From: Rhabditophanes sp. KR3021
Lineage: Eukaryota > Nematoda > Chromadorea > Rhabditida > Alloionematidae
DNA: 64,000 bases
Direction of reading: 5' to 3'
Assembly: GCA_963281155.1 (NCBI GenBank)
Contig: CAUJLY010000002.1
Coordinates: 1,612,001-1,676,000, forward strand
The notes under the pieces were generated by a model, which saw only the letters and a program-made list of their open reading frames with translations, did no database searches and was not told the DNA's origin. Positions 22,393-33,717 of the stretch are shown piece by piece (the first letter of the stretch is position 1; every line of letters starts with the position of its first letter). A program made the translations under genes and the position numbers.

Positions 22393-23614
22393 ATGGCCGA
22401 AAGTATTTCAGAAACAAATATTGGAGATGTTCGTTCCAAATTACGACTTTTGGCAGATAAATGCAAGGGGAAAGGGATGAATGTAAAAGTAAGTGTAAAT
22501 ATGATAAGGACTTTCGTATATTTTAACTGCATTAAATATATTGTTTTTGATAATTATCATTATACATAAATATTATTTTAAATTGAAAAGTGTTATTGTT
22601 TTCTCTTCTCTCATATCTTCTTGTTGCAGGAGGCTTTGTGTCGTGATGCTGATAAAATATTGAAACGAGCTGAAGAACGATTAGATACTTTGAAAAATGA
22701 AAAGAAAAATGCTATTGAAAATAAGGATACTAAAAAAGTTGAAACAATTTCAAAGGAAATTATGTTGCTTAAAGAAAGTTCTTTGATGGGCTGTTATCTG
22801 GATTTATTATTTCAAGAAAGATATACCGATGAAGTAGTCGAAGAATATATCCAAGATAAAGTAGATGAGGAAAAAGTTAAAATAATCGAAGAAGAAATAA
22901 AATCTAAAAACGCAAACGATGAATTAGAAAAGGAACAAAAATTAAAGTTGGAAAAAAAAGTCAAAGAGCAGAAAGAGAAAGAGTTGAAAAAAATTAGAGA
23001 AAAGGATGAATATATTAAGGCTATGAATTTAGGCTTAATTACTAAAAATGAGCACTTGACAAGAAATAGAAACAATGACAACAAAAAAGATATTTCTGAT
23101 GAAGAAAGAAAAACCAAAAAGGAAGTGTCATTTTCCGATGATGAGGACGAAGAAGAACCAAAAAAGAAACCTTCAAATAAAAAAGCTGCATCAATTCAAA
23201 AAAACAAAAGCTCATTCAGAAAGTAGGTTCATTTAGTTTATAATTATTTATAAAAATTAAGACAACAAAGTTCAGAAGACGAAAGTGACAAATTCATGGA
23301 AAATGTTGATTCTGTAAGTGACTTCTCATAACATTTTTTGCTCTGCAATTACGTTTTAGCATATTAACGAAATTGTCCAGCCATTCAAAATTGACAATGA
23401 AGAAGATCCAAAATCTAAAGATCCTTCTTCAACAAATTCAGGTAATAAAGTTGGTCAATCACGTTCAACTAATGTTTGCAGAAGAGGACCAACCGAAGAA
23501 GAAGTGAAAGTTGCTATGTCGAAAGTACGAGATGAAAAGGACGAAGAGATGGAAAAACAAATGGATAGGTACTTTAAAGGGATTGAAGAAATTCTTGAGG
23601 GAAAGAATAAATAA
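22393..23614 (+). CDS. Acidic/lysine-rich coiled-coil protein, unrecognised
   Basis: Exons 22393-22488, 22630-23222, 23262-23313 and 23360-23614 keep frame and give 331 residues. The N-terminus has a small helical region with two Cys. Residues about 40-120 form charged helices (RAEERLDTLKNEKKNAIEN and FQERYTDEVVEEYIQDKV). Residues 120-185 are a long Lys/Glu coiled coil. Next come an acidic patch (FSDDEDEEEPKKK) and a Lys-rich, probably disordered stretch, and the C-terminus has another charged helix ending in KGIEEILEGKNK. The layout suggests a nuclear or nucleolar scaffold, but I recognise no family. The first intron (141 nt) is longer than most here. Confidence 0.75.
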
Positions 23615-23791
23615 TTACAGCATTTTTATTTCTATTTTTATAAACAAAATGATGTCAGATTGAATGTCATACCATAATTTGTATCTATATTTAGATTCAC
23701 TTGATGCATAGATATATCTTTTATTTACATTTATCGTGATAGTCTATTTTTATTTAATTATACAAAACCTTTTTTGTTACAGCAAAAAGTT

Positions 23792-23911
23792 TGCACGAAG
23801 TGGGGTTCGAACCCACGCCTCAATAATGAGACCAGAAAACTCCAGCTACACACTGTGTAGAAGAATGAATATTCTTGAGTCTGGCGCCTTAGACCGCTCG
23901 GCCATCCGTGC
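23792..23911 (-). tRNA. tRNA-Leu (anticodon CAA) with intron, second copy
   Basis: By eye this is identical to the tRNA at 16909-17028, intron included, but on the opposite strand. Flanking identity is short: about 10 nt downstream (AAACTTTTTG) and a few bases upstream (TATGT). The two genes form an inverted pair about 6.8 kb apart. CTTTTT downstream is the likely Pol III terminator. Confidence 0.96.
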
Positions 23912-26115
23912 ACATATATAAAAATTTCAAAATCAGACAATAAATAATTAAAAGGCCTTTACAATTTTATAATTGACGAAGTATAATTTAAACTCGGTCT
24001 AACAGATGCAATGCCAAAAATAAATCACTTACCTATTAAAAATTTAGAATTATTCAATTTTTTGTCACAAACCATGTAAAAAATATTTTTCAAAAACTTA
24101 CAACTATTCAAATCTTACCACAAATTAATAGTTTGGGTATTCAGCATAACATCTTTGAACTGGAAATTTCTTCCTTACTGAAAATTATTATCGCTTTATA
24201 ACGGTTAATTTTATTCACCATATTTTGCAATATTCTGACTTTTCAAAATGATTTATCTTTTACATCTCGATAATTTTTTAACACCGCTAATAAAATGTGA
24301 CGTAGGACATTTTAAGCATACAAATAATGGATTAGATGTAATAATTTAATATTTTAGATGAAATTAAGACCTATTTACGCACATATTCTAATTAGTTATA
24401 TTAATACTTATTCAAGAGACAATATTATCAAATAATTTTTAGTTTTTTAAGGATTCATTGCGTTAAAGTTAATCGGTTGAAAAATAATTAAATGGCGTCA
24501 TTCCTTTTTGTTTGATATATTTTCATGTAAATTATGATCGGTGATATCTCCGAAATAAATATAAGATACGCAATTTCGAGGGCATCGATGAATGTAGTAG
24601 TGTTTTTCAGAAGATTGGAAATCACAGCAACTACATTTGTTTAAAAATTTTAAAGTTGCTATACTTCTTGCTCCATTTCATTTTTGTTTTCCATTTCTAT
24701 GTTTGATTTAGTATTTTCTTATCAGAATGAACGAAGCCAAATTGTTTATCATAATAGATTATTCTTAGTGGACGTTCTCTGAACTTATAATAATTTCCTT
24801 TAGTCGTGTTTTTATAAAAATTTGTTGAAGTAAATGCTGTGCCCAGCAAGCATGATTTTAGAAACATGGGTTAACCCATCGTCAAACTTCAATTTAACAC
24901 CATTGTGTGGATTGTTTTCTAATAAGGCTGAGAAATTGATGTACTTCATAATAAATTTCTGAAATCTATCTTATTTTCTTGACAAGTTACATTTTGAACA
25001 ATGCACTTTCCACCAATCATTGTATCTAACAAACTAATGGTGTTTTTGTTTGAAACAATATTTGTGGTCCATTGCGTTTACAAATATCTTAAATCGACGC
25101 AGAATTATAATATTCCTAATAAGCTAATGAAGAAAAGGCTTTGCCATTGAAATGACAGATTGTAACCTTTAAATTTGTATGATCTTCACGCCATATTTGT
25201 TGGGCATTACAATATGTAGTAACTACGAAGCATTCGAACGATTGCCGACTTCGCTAGTTGGTGTCTATAAACTCTTGTATGTTTTGAGTTATCATAGCCA
25301 TGGGTATTTTTAATAATTATTTTTTAAAACTTAAAAACAACCATTTTTAACATTACTCCGAAGGCGATCTTTTCTAGAACTTAAATAACCCAAAATGGTT
25401 ATTGTTGTGTTTAGATCAACAATTTTATTCTCATATTACACAAAGCACGCGTCAGTAAATATAGTATTTCATTAATTACCCGCTCATATTATTTTATAAT
25501 TAAAACCTTCCAAGGGTTTTGGCTCATCAATTGACAACGAGTATCTTCAGTTTTACGAAACTATTCGATCTCATTTTCATAAAAAGCTTTGTAAATAAAA
25601 GATCTTTCACAAGTTCTCCTTTAAATTTTAATATTTGACCAATGACTTGATTTACTTAGACTTACAATGTTTAATAAAGCAGTATTTGAAATTAAAAATA
25701 ATAAGTAAGGTGGTTTGATATGGAATAAATATTACCTTGCATGGCAAGATGGTTTATTCGAAACTTTGGAAGTTGGTAGTCAAGGATGCAGATACATGGT
25801 GTTTGTTTAAACTTAATTTGCAAGTGTTCATCCCCTCGTCAAATTATCGGGACATTCATTTTTTATATTTTTACGTTATTTGTTGCGCCGATTTGGTCAT
25901 GGCATTCTACTTAAACTACTACTTTATACTCAATAATTTAATTTTGTTGCTAAATTAAATGCAAGTTAGTTGGAGCGTATTAGTTGTTTAATATAAAATG
26001 TCTGTAGGTCAATGACTTACATACACATTTTTATCTGCAACTTATGGTAACCCACGTGAGCTGGAGTACAAAAAAGTGTGTTAACGTTATAAATGTTTAG
26101 TTTACATGCATTATC
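23912..26115. other. Gene-poor AT-rich region
   Basis: 2.2 kb with no supported gene on either strand; the ORF at 25737-25958 has no features beyond chance hydrophobicity. Confidence 0.4.
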
Positions 26116-26234
26116 GCTTACGCTCATATCATGTTGAAAGCACCTCATCCCGTTCGATCTGAGAAGTGAATCAACTTCGAGCTACCTTAGTACTTGGATC
26201 GGAGACGTCCTGGGAATCCGTAGTGGTGTAAGCT
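26116..26234 (+). rRNA. 5S ribosomal RNA gene
   Basis: The 119-nt sequence matches animal 5S rRNA in layout. The terminal stem is GCTTAC at the 5' end and GTAAGC at the 3' end. The helix II-III region reads CACCTCATCCCGTTCGATCTG, and the very conserved TTAGTACTTGGATCGGAGAC and GTCCTGGGAATCC blocks contain the internal Pol III control region. CTTTTT follows as terminator. The part after GATCTG (AGAAGTGAATCAACTTCGAG) departs from the usual GCAAGTTAAGCAAC form. That could be lineage divergence or a slightly degraded copy. It stands alone; no second 5S unit or recognisable SL RNA lies within 1 kb. Confidence 0.9.
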
Positions 26235-26828
26235 TTTTGCATAATAAACATTACACTGTTTTTACAACATCAATTAATTAGCTACATAATAAGTGTCAAA
26301 GATAATATTTTATTGCTGTAAATTAATCTACTGCGTGTTTACATAAAAGTTGATAATTAAAATAAAGGTAAATAAATGTCCATTATTCTAATTCTGCTAC
26401 ACAACTTTGGAGCGAGGTTAAAAATATCTCTCATAAACAGAATTTACAGTCTGAAAAGAGATTGCAAAGGTTTGATCAAGTCCATATTCAATTCTTTTCG
26501 ATAATTTACTTATTGTTTGGCTAATTAATAACTGTAATTTAAGCAATTAACTATTCAAATACTTTTATTGTGCACTATGTGCCTTAAATATTTTGAATAA
26601 TTATCTTTGTCTTGTTTTTTATTTATTTGGATGTCGACAAAACATGCTTGTGGATATCCATTCTTCTTACTGGAAATGTATTTACTGGTTGTTACTATTA
26701 TCCCATTGTTTTTAGTTAAAAACATCTTTAACTCTCTAATTTAGGTTGAAATGGGATAAAAGAGTGAAAAAGTGTTATTCGGTGATGAAAGTGGTTAGCT
26801 TCTATTGAATCCAATGAACCAAAAAGTA
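26235..26828. other. Intergenic region after the 5S gene
   Basis: AT-rich, no gene seen. I looked for a linked SL RNA, as in C. elegans 5S repeats, and found none. Confidence 0.35.
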
Positions 26829-26900
26829 CTCCCAGCCAGGGAATCGAACCCTGGTCTCGCACGTGACAGGCGCGGATACTCACCACTATACTAGCGCTTT
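26829..26900 (-). pseudogene. Degenerate tRNA-Asp (GTC)
   Basis: Read on the minus strand, the D arm (TAGTATAGTGGTGAGTATC), the anticodon arm with loop CTGTCAC (GTC, Asp), the T arm (CAGGGTTCGATTCCCTG) and the 3' acceptor strand (GCTGGGA plus G) match tRNA-Asp well. The 5' acceptor strand reads AAAGCGC and pairs with the 3' strand at only two positions, where TCCCAGC would be expected. The gene therefore seems to have lost its first seven bases to rearrangement. TACTTTTTGG follows as a possible terminator. It may be a dead tRNA or the head of a tRNA-derived repeat. Confidence 0.75.
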
Positions 26901-26931
26901 TAGAGAGAGGTCGTACGCGACTTTCTCTCTA
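26901..26931. repeat. Perfect-stem hairpin next to the tRNA-Asp relic
   Basis: TAGAGAGAGGTCG and CGACTTTCTCTCTA form about 13 base pairs with one bulged T and a TACG loop. It directly abuts the broken 5' end of the tRNA-Asp relic, so the rearrangement point and the hairpin coincide. Confidence 0.7.
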
Positions 26932-26959
26932 GATGTCACCATTTATTTGGCTATTATTA

Positions 26960-27560
26960 AAGTCTCCAGCTGCTAATCTACTAAATTGTCACTAAAAAGA
27001 GAAACAAACGGCCAGAGAGGTAGTAATAGGAGAAAGGGAAGTCCTAAAGGTTAATTATTAGTGTATGGCAGAAAGAGGAAGTTTATAGGGTGTTAGCAGT
27101 TCCATCTGAGGAATGATGATATTGTCTCGCTGGTACATATTATTCCAACCGAAGAAATGAAGCAGCCCTGAACTTGCAAACTGATGAGAACAATCGGAGT
27201 TGGGTTGGAGGTAAACCAGCCAATAGTGCCCCCAACATGACAAAGAAACTTAGCCATCTCGCTACTGTGGAGGGCGAATTGAAACTTCCATTTACGGAGG
27301 GGATTTGTGCTGCATGAACCTTTATTGTGGTAGAAATGAAACAAACGAAACAGAAGGACAGGACAACATCGGAGTGTCACCGTGACCGATCAAATTGTCA
27401 AAAGAAAGCATCGATCTCGAACGTGAAGAAAGAATCCTGTCTACGCGACCTGTAAAAGGGGAATGAAACCTACAATGGCGGACAAGTAAACCAGCTATTA
27501 CTCCCGCGGAATTTGAAGGAATTGAAACGATCTTTGCCTCCCGAACAACTTAAAAAAATA
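26960..27560. other. GC-richer island of unknown nature
   Basis: Base composition is visibly richer in G and C than the flanking DNA. No long convincing ORF is present: the minus-strand ORFs at 27380-27093 and 27243-27058 overlap in different frames, and neither has a known motif. Two related phrases occur, GTAAACCAGCCAATAGTG at about 27212 and GTAAACCAGCTATTACTC at about 27486, both followed by CCC. It could be an unrecognised non-coding RNA, an inserted foreign segment or the body of a repeat beside the tRNA relic. Confidence 0.4.
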
Positions 27561-28942
27561 ATTAATAATTAACCTTTATAACTTCTTTTTTTGTATTGTT
27601 CTATCTCTATTATATTATTATTGTGTGCCCCTAAAAAGGCGATAGTGCAAATAAAAGAAGTATACTAGCTGGGACTGTAGGTAATGCCTCCAGTTTGACC
27701 CAAAAATTAAAAAAAATTTACAAATTTAGTCACAATACAACAAAAACAACTTTAAACTAGCTTATCTTAAACATTTATTATTACATCAATAATAATCAAG
27801 GAAGGCATAATATTCAACAATACACCATTATTTAACTGTGTCTATTGCAGAAGAGGCAAATTATAAGATTGGACATATTCTGCAAGTTTGACTTTAAATT
27901 GTATTTCATTAATTGACTAAATTTAATGAGATGTGGAAATCCCTACACAAAATGAAGAATATATTTTATTTTTGCTTCAATTCAAAATATAAAATGTCTG
28001 CATTCCATTAAAGCAAGTATCGAGGTAGTAGATAATTATGAGATTGAATGATTGAAGTCTCCTGCTTAGCATGTACTCCAAATATTCGGTGGTGATGCCA
28101 TTATCTTGAATGATATTGCTGCAGATCATCTGGAGTTACTTAATTTTACATAAGGATCAATCATATAAAAGAAACTAGTGATGATTCTAATGAAACATTC
28201 CATAAGCAACTCCTAATAAATTGTCCTTAGTTTTTGAATAATATCATGAAGTTTATTTAAAGTTGAATGACACAGTGATATTTCTTTGTTAATACAAATT
28301 ATCGCATTAATTGGACTAATTTTGATCTTGGAGATGATCAAACAGTGAGTTTGTTTTTTAATTCAACAACTGATTCAGATTTTTATTGTACGAAATATTG
28401 CTGCGTGTGAGAACTTGACCAATCCCAAAGTCGACCTTGCTGGATCAGTATAAAGGTGGTGTCGAACATGAATTTCAAATTTATTGTTATTAATCAGAAA
28501 GGCTAAAGTTATAAAAAGAAAGAATGTACTAAATGGATATTCATCAAAACTCAAATGTAGTTAATTTCAATATAATAATACAAGCCGTTTAAACAACATA
28601 TGTAATTGGCCTAATTGTACAAAATTGGTAATACGAAACTATTTGCATTCTTGATCATAGAGAATCGGAAATGATTTAGACCACTCAAATAATGTAGAAA
28701 TAAATATGTTTACGACAACAAAGAATCAATGGGAAAACACTTTGTTTGAATCTAATTAAACACATTCAATTCATTTATTGAAGCTTAAAACCGTTTATAT
28801 TCAGAGATTAGTGTCAAACGATTAAGCTATTCGGTAAATATAATCATGCTTGCATCAATGAATTCAGTTTTTTGAGATTTTTACTCTGAAACGGACTTAC
28901 AAGTACGAGTCTCAAACAACATATGGATAAAAGAAGGCTGGT
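27561..28942. other. Gene-poor AT-rich region
   Basis: No supported gene. A GAGGTAGTAG phrase at about 28022 resembles the let-7 seed, but no hairpin partner was found. Confidence 0.35.
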
Positions 28943-29212
28943 TTGCTTACTTGTGTAGAAGCGTGTGTAAAAGTTGGTACATATACTGGACTCGATTGCC
29001 TCCTCAAAAATAATGGTCTGATTGAATGTGTCTTAAAGTGCGTATTGGGGATGAATTGTCCTAAACAAGCATGCCCTACATCAAACCAAAAGAGTGAGGA
29101 ATGTGAGAAACTTTGCGATGCACAATGCGTAAAGGCTCATCCTTGCAAGGATTGCTCTGCACAAACTGCATGCCAAGCCCAATGTGACAAGAAATGTGAC
29201 ACCGCTAAATAA
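28943..29212 (+). CDS. Cysteine-rich small protein, 5' end missing
   Basis: The frame has 89 codons before a TAA and holds 17 Cys, many as CxxxC pairs (CVEAC, CVLKC, CEKLCDAQC, CKDC, CQAQCDKKC). The frame is open only a few codons upstream of 28943 and has no ATG, so this is probably a terminal exon; TTGTGTAG at about 28951-28958 could be its acceptor. A signal-peptide exon would be expected but was not found. The spacing suggests a disulphide-rich extracellular peptide repeat. I do not recognise the family. AAATAAAAAA follows the stop. Confidence 0.5.
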   Translation: MLTCVEACVKVGTYTGLDCLLKNNGLIECVLKCVLGMNCPKQACPTSNQKSEECEKLCDAQCVKAHPCKDCSAQTACQAQCDKKCDTAK

Positions 29213-30444
29213 ATTGAACGAAGATGAAATAAAAAACAATTTTTGATCAAAAAATCAACCAATTATAATATTTTGGACCCCTACATACTATTGTAATATA
29301 CCTATTTTCACACGTGAAATAAATTCTGCATACTATACGATTAGTATAATTTAATAAGCCAGAGTTCCTAAATTACTAATTAGTTATATTTTGAATTAAC
29401 GTCTTTGTTTTTTGACGAAACATTTAACTCGGATATTGTAGGCAGTTTCATGAATAATGGAGAGATAATATTTTCCTAGCCAATTTACAATTAGTGCAGA
29501 TAAGGCGATTGTATCCTTTTAATGGCGGTAAGTTGAAAACAAACTCTCCATCAAAAACAAATGCTCCAGTATATTCCGAAACTATTGTATCTTTAACAAC
29601 TTTTTTTAATCAAAAATAGAATTTCAAAAACTTCTGTTGTGATATTTAAATATTATTTTGAATTTAGTTCAATAAAGTGACTATTCTAAGTTTGTTTGTA
29701 CTCTTTCTCTCATTTTAACTGTTAAAGCATCTCCAAATGAGGATGAGTGTGGTGGGAAATTAATACCCTCACTACTCTTAAACATGGCTCAAAAGAACAG
29801 CTTAATGCATCTTATACCATTTTTTAAATTAATTTGTATTACAAAGTTACACCTTTACTTAAACCTCGCTTTATCAGTCAAAGATCGTTTTTCTGCAACA
29901 AAACAAACGAAATTCAATCAAGTGAGTTATTCCAAGTTGCCACTAAATATAATATGATTCATATAACTCATATGCAAAGAATGGCTTTGATAGAAACAGT
30001 GATCGTTTTAATACTTGCCATTTATTGTTTCTTTACATCTTTAATATACATATTTTAGCTTAAATATCCGGATGGTAACGGTAGATATCCTTGAAAATTA
30101 ATGAAGATGAATAGTTTTAAAATGCATTTATTTTAACTTTGTAAGAAATTATTTTTAATGAAATAAATATTCATGTGTCTGCTGATAAAAATAACCTTTT
30201 TTAAATCTCTGGCATAAATTCATTAATATTTTAACTACTAAAAAATTAAATCTACGTTATTTTTTAAAATATTAAATTGACATGTTAATTGATGTTACCC
30301 GCATAAAGAATTTTTATACAGGTTGTAAAAACTATGTAATTCCTTGAACTATTACCTTTAACACGTTTTCAGAATTAGTATTATTAAATTATAATTTAAT
30401 ATGAAGCTTGGATTTTTTACATATCATTCACCCACATATTTGGT
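29213..30444. other. Intergenic AT-rich region
   Basis: 1.2 kb without a supported gene; the 29834-30058 ORF shows only a C-terminal hydrophobic stretch. Confidence 0.35.
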
Positions 30445-31449
30445 ATGAACTACATGGCTGATTTAATTTTAAATTACGTAGATTTACTAGCAATCACTTT
30501 GTCTGTTATAACAAATATATTTGTTATTCTACTCTTTTTTAATGTAGATAGAAAAGATACTAATACGTGGTTTTTATACTATCAAATTGGTGTTGCTTTA
30601 TTCAATAATTTGTATCTTTTTATGATACAACCAACTTTATTAAGTAGTGGACGAGATATCTTTTTTACGGCAACTCCATTATTTATAAGTTATGATAATC
30701 TTACTTTATATTCAATTTGCGCCTGGCATTGGTTAGCTTGTATTTTAAATTGTGTTGCTTCTACTAGTTTGTTGCTGATGGCTAAGTATTTTACCATTGT
30801 TAGACATATGAGACTAAGATCTATTACACAGATCATTCTTATATTAGCCTCAATTCTTTTTTCCGCTATTTGTTCATTTCCAATTTTTATATTGTTTTCA
30901 AGTGTAACACCTGATACGCCGGCATATGCTATGATTAGGAATATTACTAAAGAAACAAGGCTATTTTCTTCATCGAAATCAACATTTTCAATCATTTCAA
31001 ATAGTTCAAGATTAATATATCTTCCTGCGTCAACAATGACATTTTATTTCATCCATTACTCATCGATTGTATTTTTCAACTATAAGATCTCTAGATATTT
31101 ACACGTAAATTTAAATTCCATGTCACCTCAAACAAGAAAATTGCAATCAGATTTTCGAAGAATCATGCAGTTTCAAGCAATGGCTCCATTTGTATTAGTC
31201 ATCATACCAGTCGCCTTCGGAATCATTGTTGGATTTAGTGATCTCGCTTTTACAGGGTCAATAGCAAATTATATAATGAAATGCATCATGTGGTTACCTT
31301 TCATAAACGCAGCCTTATATTTTGTTTTATCAAAGGAAAACAGAAGCTTTTTATTTAGACTTATCCTCACTGGTAAATGCAATTCCAATAACAAAAAAGT
31401 TACCACAGTGATTCCAGCTACTTCAGTATTTATAAATTCAGCAACTTAA
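30445..31449 (+). CDS. Str-superfamily serpentine chemoreceptor
   Basis: A single exon of 334 residues with seven hydrophobic segments. The most telling feature is the region before TM6, MSPQTRKLQSDFRRIMQFQ followed by MAPFVLVIIPVAFGI. This matches the S-x-T-x-x-LQ-x-x-F/L-x-x-L/M-x-x-Q pattern of the Str/Srh/Sri/Srd superfamily. TM7 with INAALYFVLSKENR also fits. The exact subfamily is not resolved by eye. Known of the superfamily: nematode chemosensory GPCRs. Its 3' end overlaps the stop region of the convergent Srt gene by 12 bp, an unusually tight arrangement. Confidence 0.85.
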   Translation: MNYMADLILNYVDLLAITLSVITNIFVILLFFNVDRKDTNTWFLYYQIGVALFNNLYLFMIQPTLLSSGRDIFFTATPLFISYDNLTLYSICAWHWLACILNCVASTSLLLMAKYFTIVRHMRLRSITQIILILASILFSAICSFPIFILFSSVTPDTPAYAMIRNITKETRLFSSSKSTFSIISNSSRLIYLPASTMTFYFIHYSSIVFFNYKISRYLHVNLNSMSPQTRKLQSDFRRIMQFQAMAPFVLVIIPVAFGIIVGFSDLAFTGSIANYIMKCIMWLPFINAALYFVLSKENRSFLFRLILTGKCNSNNKKVTTVIPATSVFINSAT

Positions 31450-32503
31450 TTTATTTGTACCACGAATTAATACTTTTGTGTTAATTGTTGCTGCGGTAGA
31501 TTCTTTTTTATTGAATAGCCACTTCTTTAAAGTACCTTTAAGAGTAGTATTGAATAATAAGAACATAAATGCTGGAAAAGCGTGGCTAAGTATTAAAGAA
31601 ATATGACCGGTCACTGTAATGATCTCAGTAACTTCAATTAAAGTTTCAGTCATGAATGAAACTGCTGTGACAAATGTTGCAATACACATGGCAAAAGTTT
31701 GGAAAAACATTCTCAATCCTGTTGAATCAGACTTGTTGTTAAATGTACCGACTTCTTTTTTCTTGGTTATGTATGTTACAAAGAAGCCAATGTAAACAAA
31801 TAGTAATACAATAATGGTTGTGGAATTATATACAAATAAAATGTAATTGGTGAATTGTTTTGGTGTTGTATAGGAGTAACCTATGTAAGGATTCATTACA
31901 AAGGTTTTAAATGTGGTAGAAAACATATAAGCTGGAGCATAGAAATAAGTTGAACAGCCTAATGAAACAGGAAATATCAACCAAATCCAAGTTCTATTGC
32001 CTTTGAATAAAAAGTGTGTCAGATGCGGTGAAATCATTTGCATACATCTTTGAAATGCTAATATGCACATACCTAAAATTAGACGAAATTTAATTAATAC
32101 CAGATTTAAACAAACCAAAACAAGACACGATCCAAAGAGCAAAGGATGAAGCCCCAGTAGTTATTGTAAAAGTAGGGCTATTAAAATAATCCAATCCATT
32201 CAGACAAGCATATCCGGGAAAGAATCCAGCACAAAACAAATTTAAAATATCAGAAACAGACAAAATAACCATAATCTTATAAACTGGCAGTCTCAAATTG
32301 TTGGGATGCAACATTGCTACCACGAAAGGTACATAAATAGGAAAAGCTATTAAAGGTAAAGTAAAATAAATCGAACCAATAATTAAGTGTTTTCTATCAG
32401 GATTAATTAATTCAGACTTTAAAATCATAGAACTGTCAAAGGTAAAATTTTTGAATAAATAATTAAACAACGTATTCTCATACATTTCAACTTGCCAATT
32501 CAA
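31438..32503 (-). CDS. Srt-class serpentine chemoreceptor
   Basis: Exons 32503-32116 and 32072-31438 (43-nt intron placed at a phase that restores the family motif) give 340 residues. Class landmarks are IIGSIYFTLPLIAFPIYVPF in TM1, YKIMVILSVSDILNLFCAGF in TM2, a TM3 of the form WIVSCFG-MCILAFQRC with the RC motif, and SHAFPAFMFLLFNTTLK in TM7. Related in layout to the Srt gene at 17143-18237. A decayed paralogue lies directly upstream at 32785-33360, consistent with tandem duplication. Start at 32503 is chosen because it leaves a short, Cys-free N-terminus before TM1; a later Met is possible. Confidence 0.9.
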
Positions 32504-32784
32504 TCTCTTTATATTCAGAAAGGACTTTTAAAGTGAGTATTAATGAATCACTCCTTTTTTCTAAAAACATTTAGGATAATTCAATTTTTTGTGATTATTT
32601 ATCATCAATGAAAGGTTTGGGGGCGAACTTTGAAGTACTTTGAAGTTAATACGTGTATGTTAAAGGTTACCACTTTTGTTCATAAAAATAAGTACAATTT
32701 ATTTGTAAACAATGTGATTAAAAATTAAGTTTCTTTTAGATACTTTGACAGCTACTCGGGATCGAATACTAATACTTTTATTTT

Positions 32785-33360
32785 TCAATGTCTTATTACC
32801 ATTAAGTAGATCAGAGGTGGAAATGCATAAACAGAAAGAGTTGCCGATTGATTCAACGTAAGAGTAAATTGACCAACTGTATTTCCAAAGTTTTCTAAAA
32901 GTTGATAAATACTTTCATACTTTTTCGTTGATTCATTTAAATAACCAAGAAAAGGATCTAATACACAAACATTTAAAACTGGAGTATGTATAAAAATGGG
33001 ATTAACAATTATCATTCCAGTTGTTACTACCGTTTTATTAACTATAGTGAATGATAACCATGGGCACTAGGTGGAAAAAATATGATGTTAAAAATAGTTA
33101 AATCTAAAAAGGATTTAATTTAAATTTAAAGATACTTCCGTTAACATTGCACCACATTCACAAATAAAAACACTTGAACGAGGAGCATTCCAACAATTGC
33201 ATCCCATAATACTATGTGATCCTGTTGAAACTCCCAATATAAGCAAATTTAATATATCAAATATAGCCATTTGAGTCACAACTTTATAAGCCGGTAATTT
33301 ATAAGTATTTTATCAAGTACAGCTATGAAGAATGGAATATAAAGAATGATACTAAAGTTC
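32785..33360 (-). pseudogene. Decayed Srt chemoreceptor copy
   Basis: Two separated pieces on the minus strand resemble the neighbouring Srt gene. The piece at about 33285-33120 matches TM2-TM3 (YKVVTQMAIFDILNLLILGV), and the piece 33015-32785 matches the TM4-TM5 loop with DPFLGYLNESTKKYESIY (compare NPYIGYSYTTPKQF). Stops and frame breaks separate them and the TM6-TM7 part is missing, so it cannot encode a seven-helix receptor. Confidence 0.75.
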
Positions 33361-33717
33361 TAATTGACATATTGTAATAATCTGGATATGGATATTATCT
33401 ATATATTATTATATTCATATTATGTTTTATTAATATATGTAACCTCTTCATTTGATAATAAACTATCTACCTTGATGTCGTCCACTAAGTCTCTTGCCGA
33501 ACTCCGTATCACCTATGGCGGAGGTCTTAATAATTTTATTAGCTTAGTGTGGGATTTTCGGACAGTCATTATAACATCACACAACCATTTCACGCCATTT
33601 TCTTCCTGATTAAACTAAATAATTCATCAGATTGTTACAATTTTATATCATTTATGTATCAACATATGATGTTTTTGATGAAGTGTTTATTTTCTAAGTA
33701 AGACAATTGTTTATAAG
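33361..33717. other. Spacer, no gene seen
   Basis: AT-rich; the ORF at 33364-33609 shows no recognisable domain and covers the boundary of the Srt relic. Confidence 0.3.

Noticed and set aside
27655..27715. AATTTTTGG (minus strand) resembling an Sm site near a possible SL or snRNA
   Set aside because: No spliced-leader-like 5' segment or snRNA landmarks around it.
28015..28045. GAGGTAGTAG phrase resembling the let-7 microRNA seed
   Set aside because: The first base differs and no complementary arm forming a precursor hairpin was found within about 100 nt on either side.
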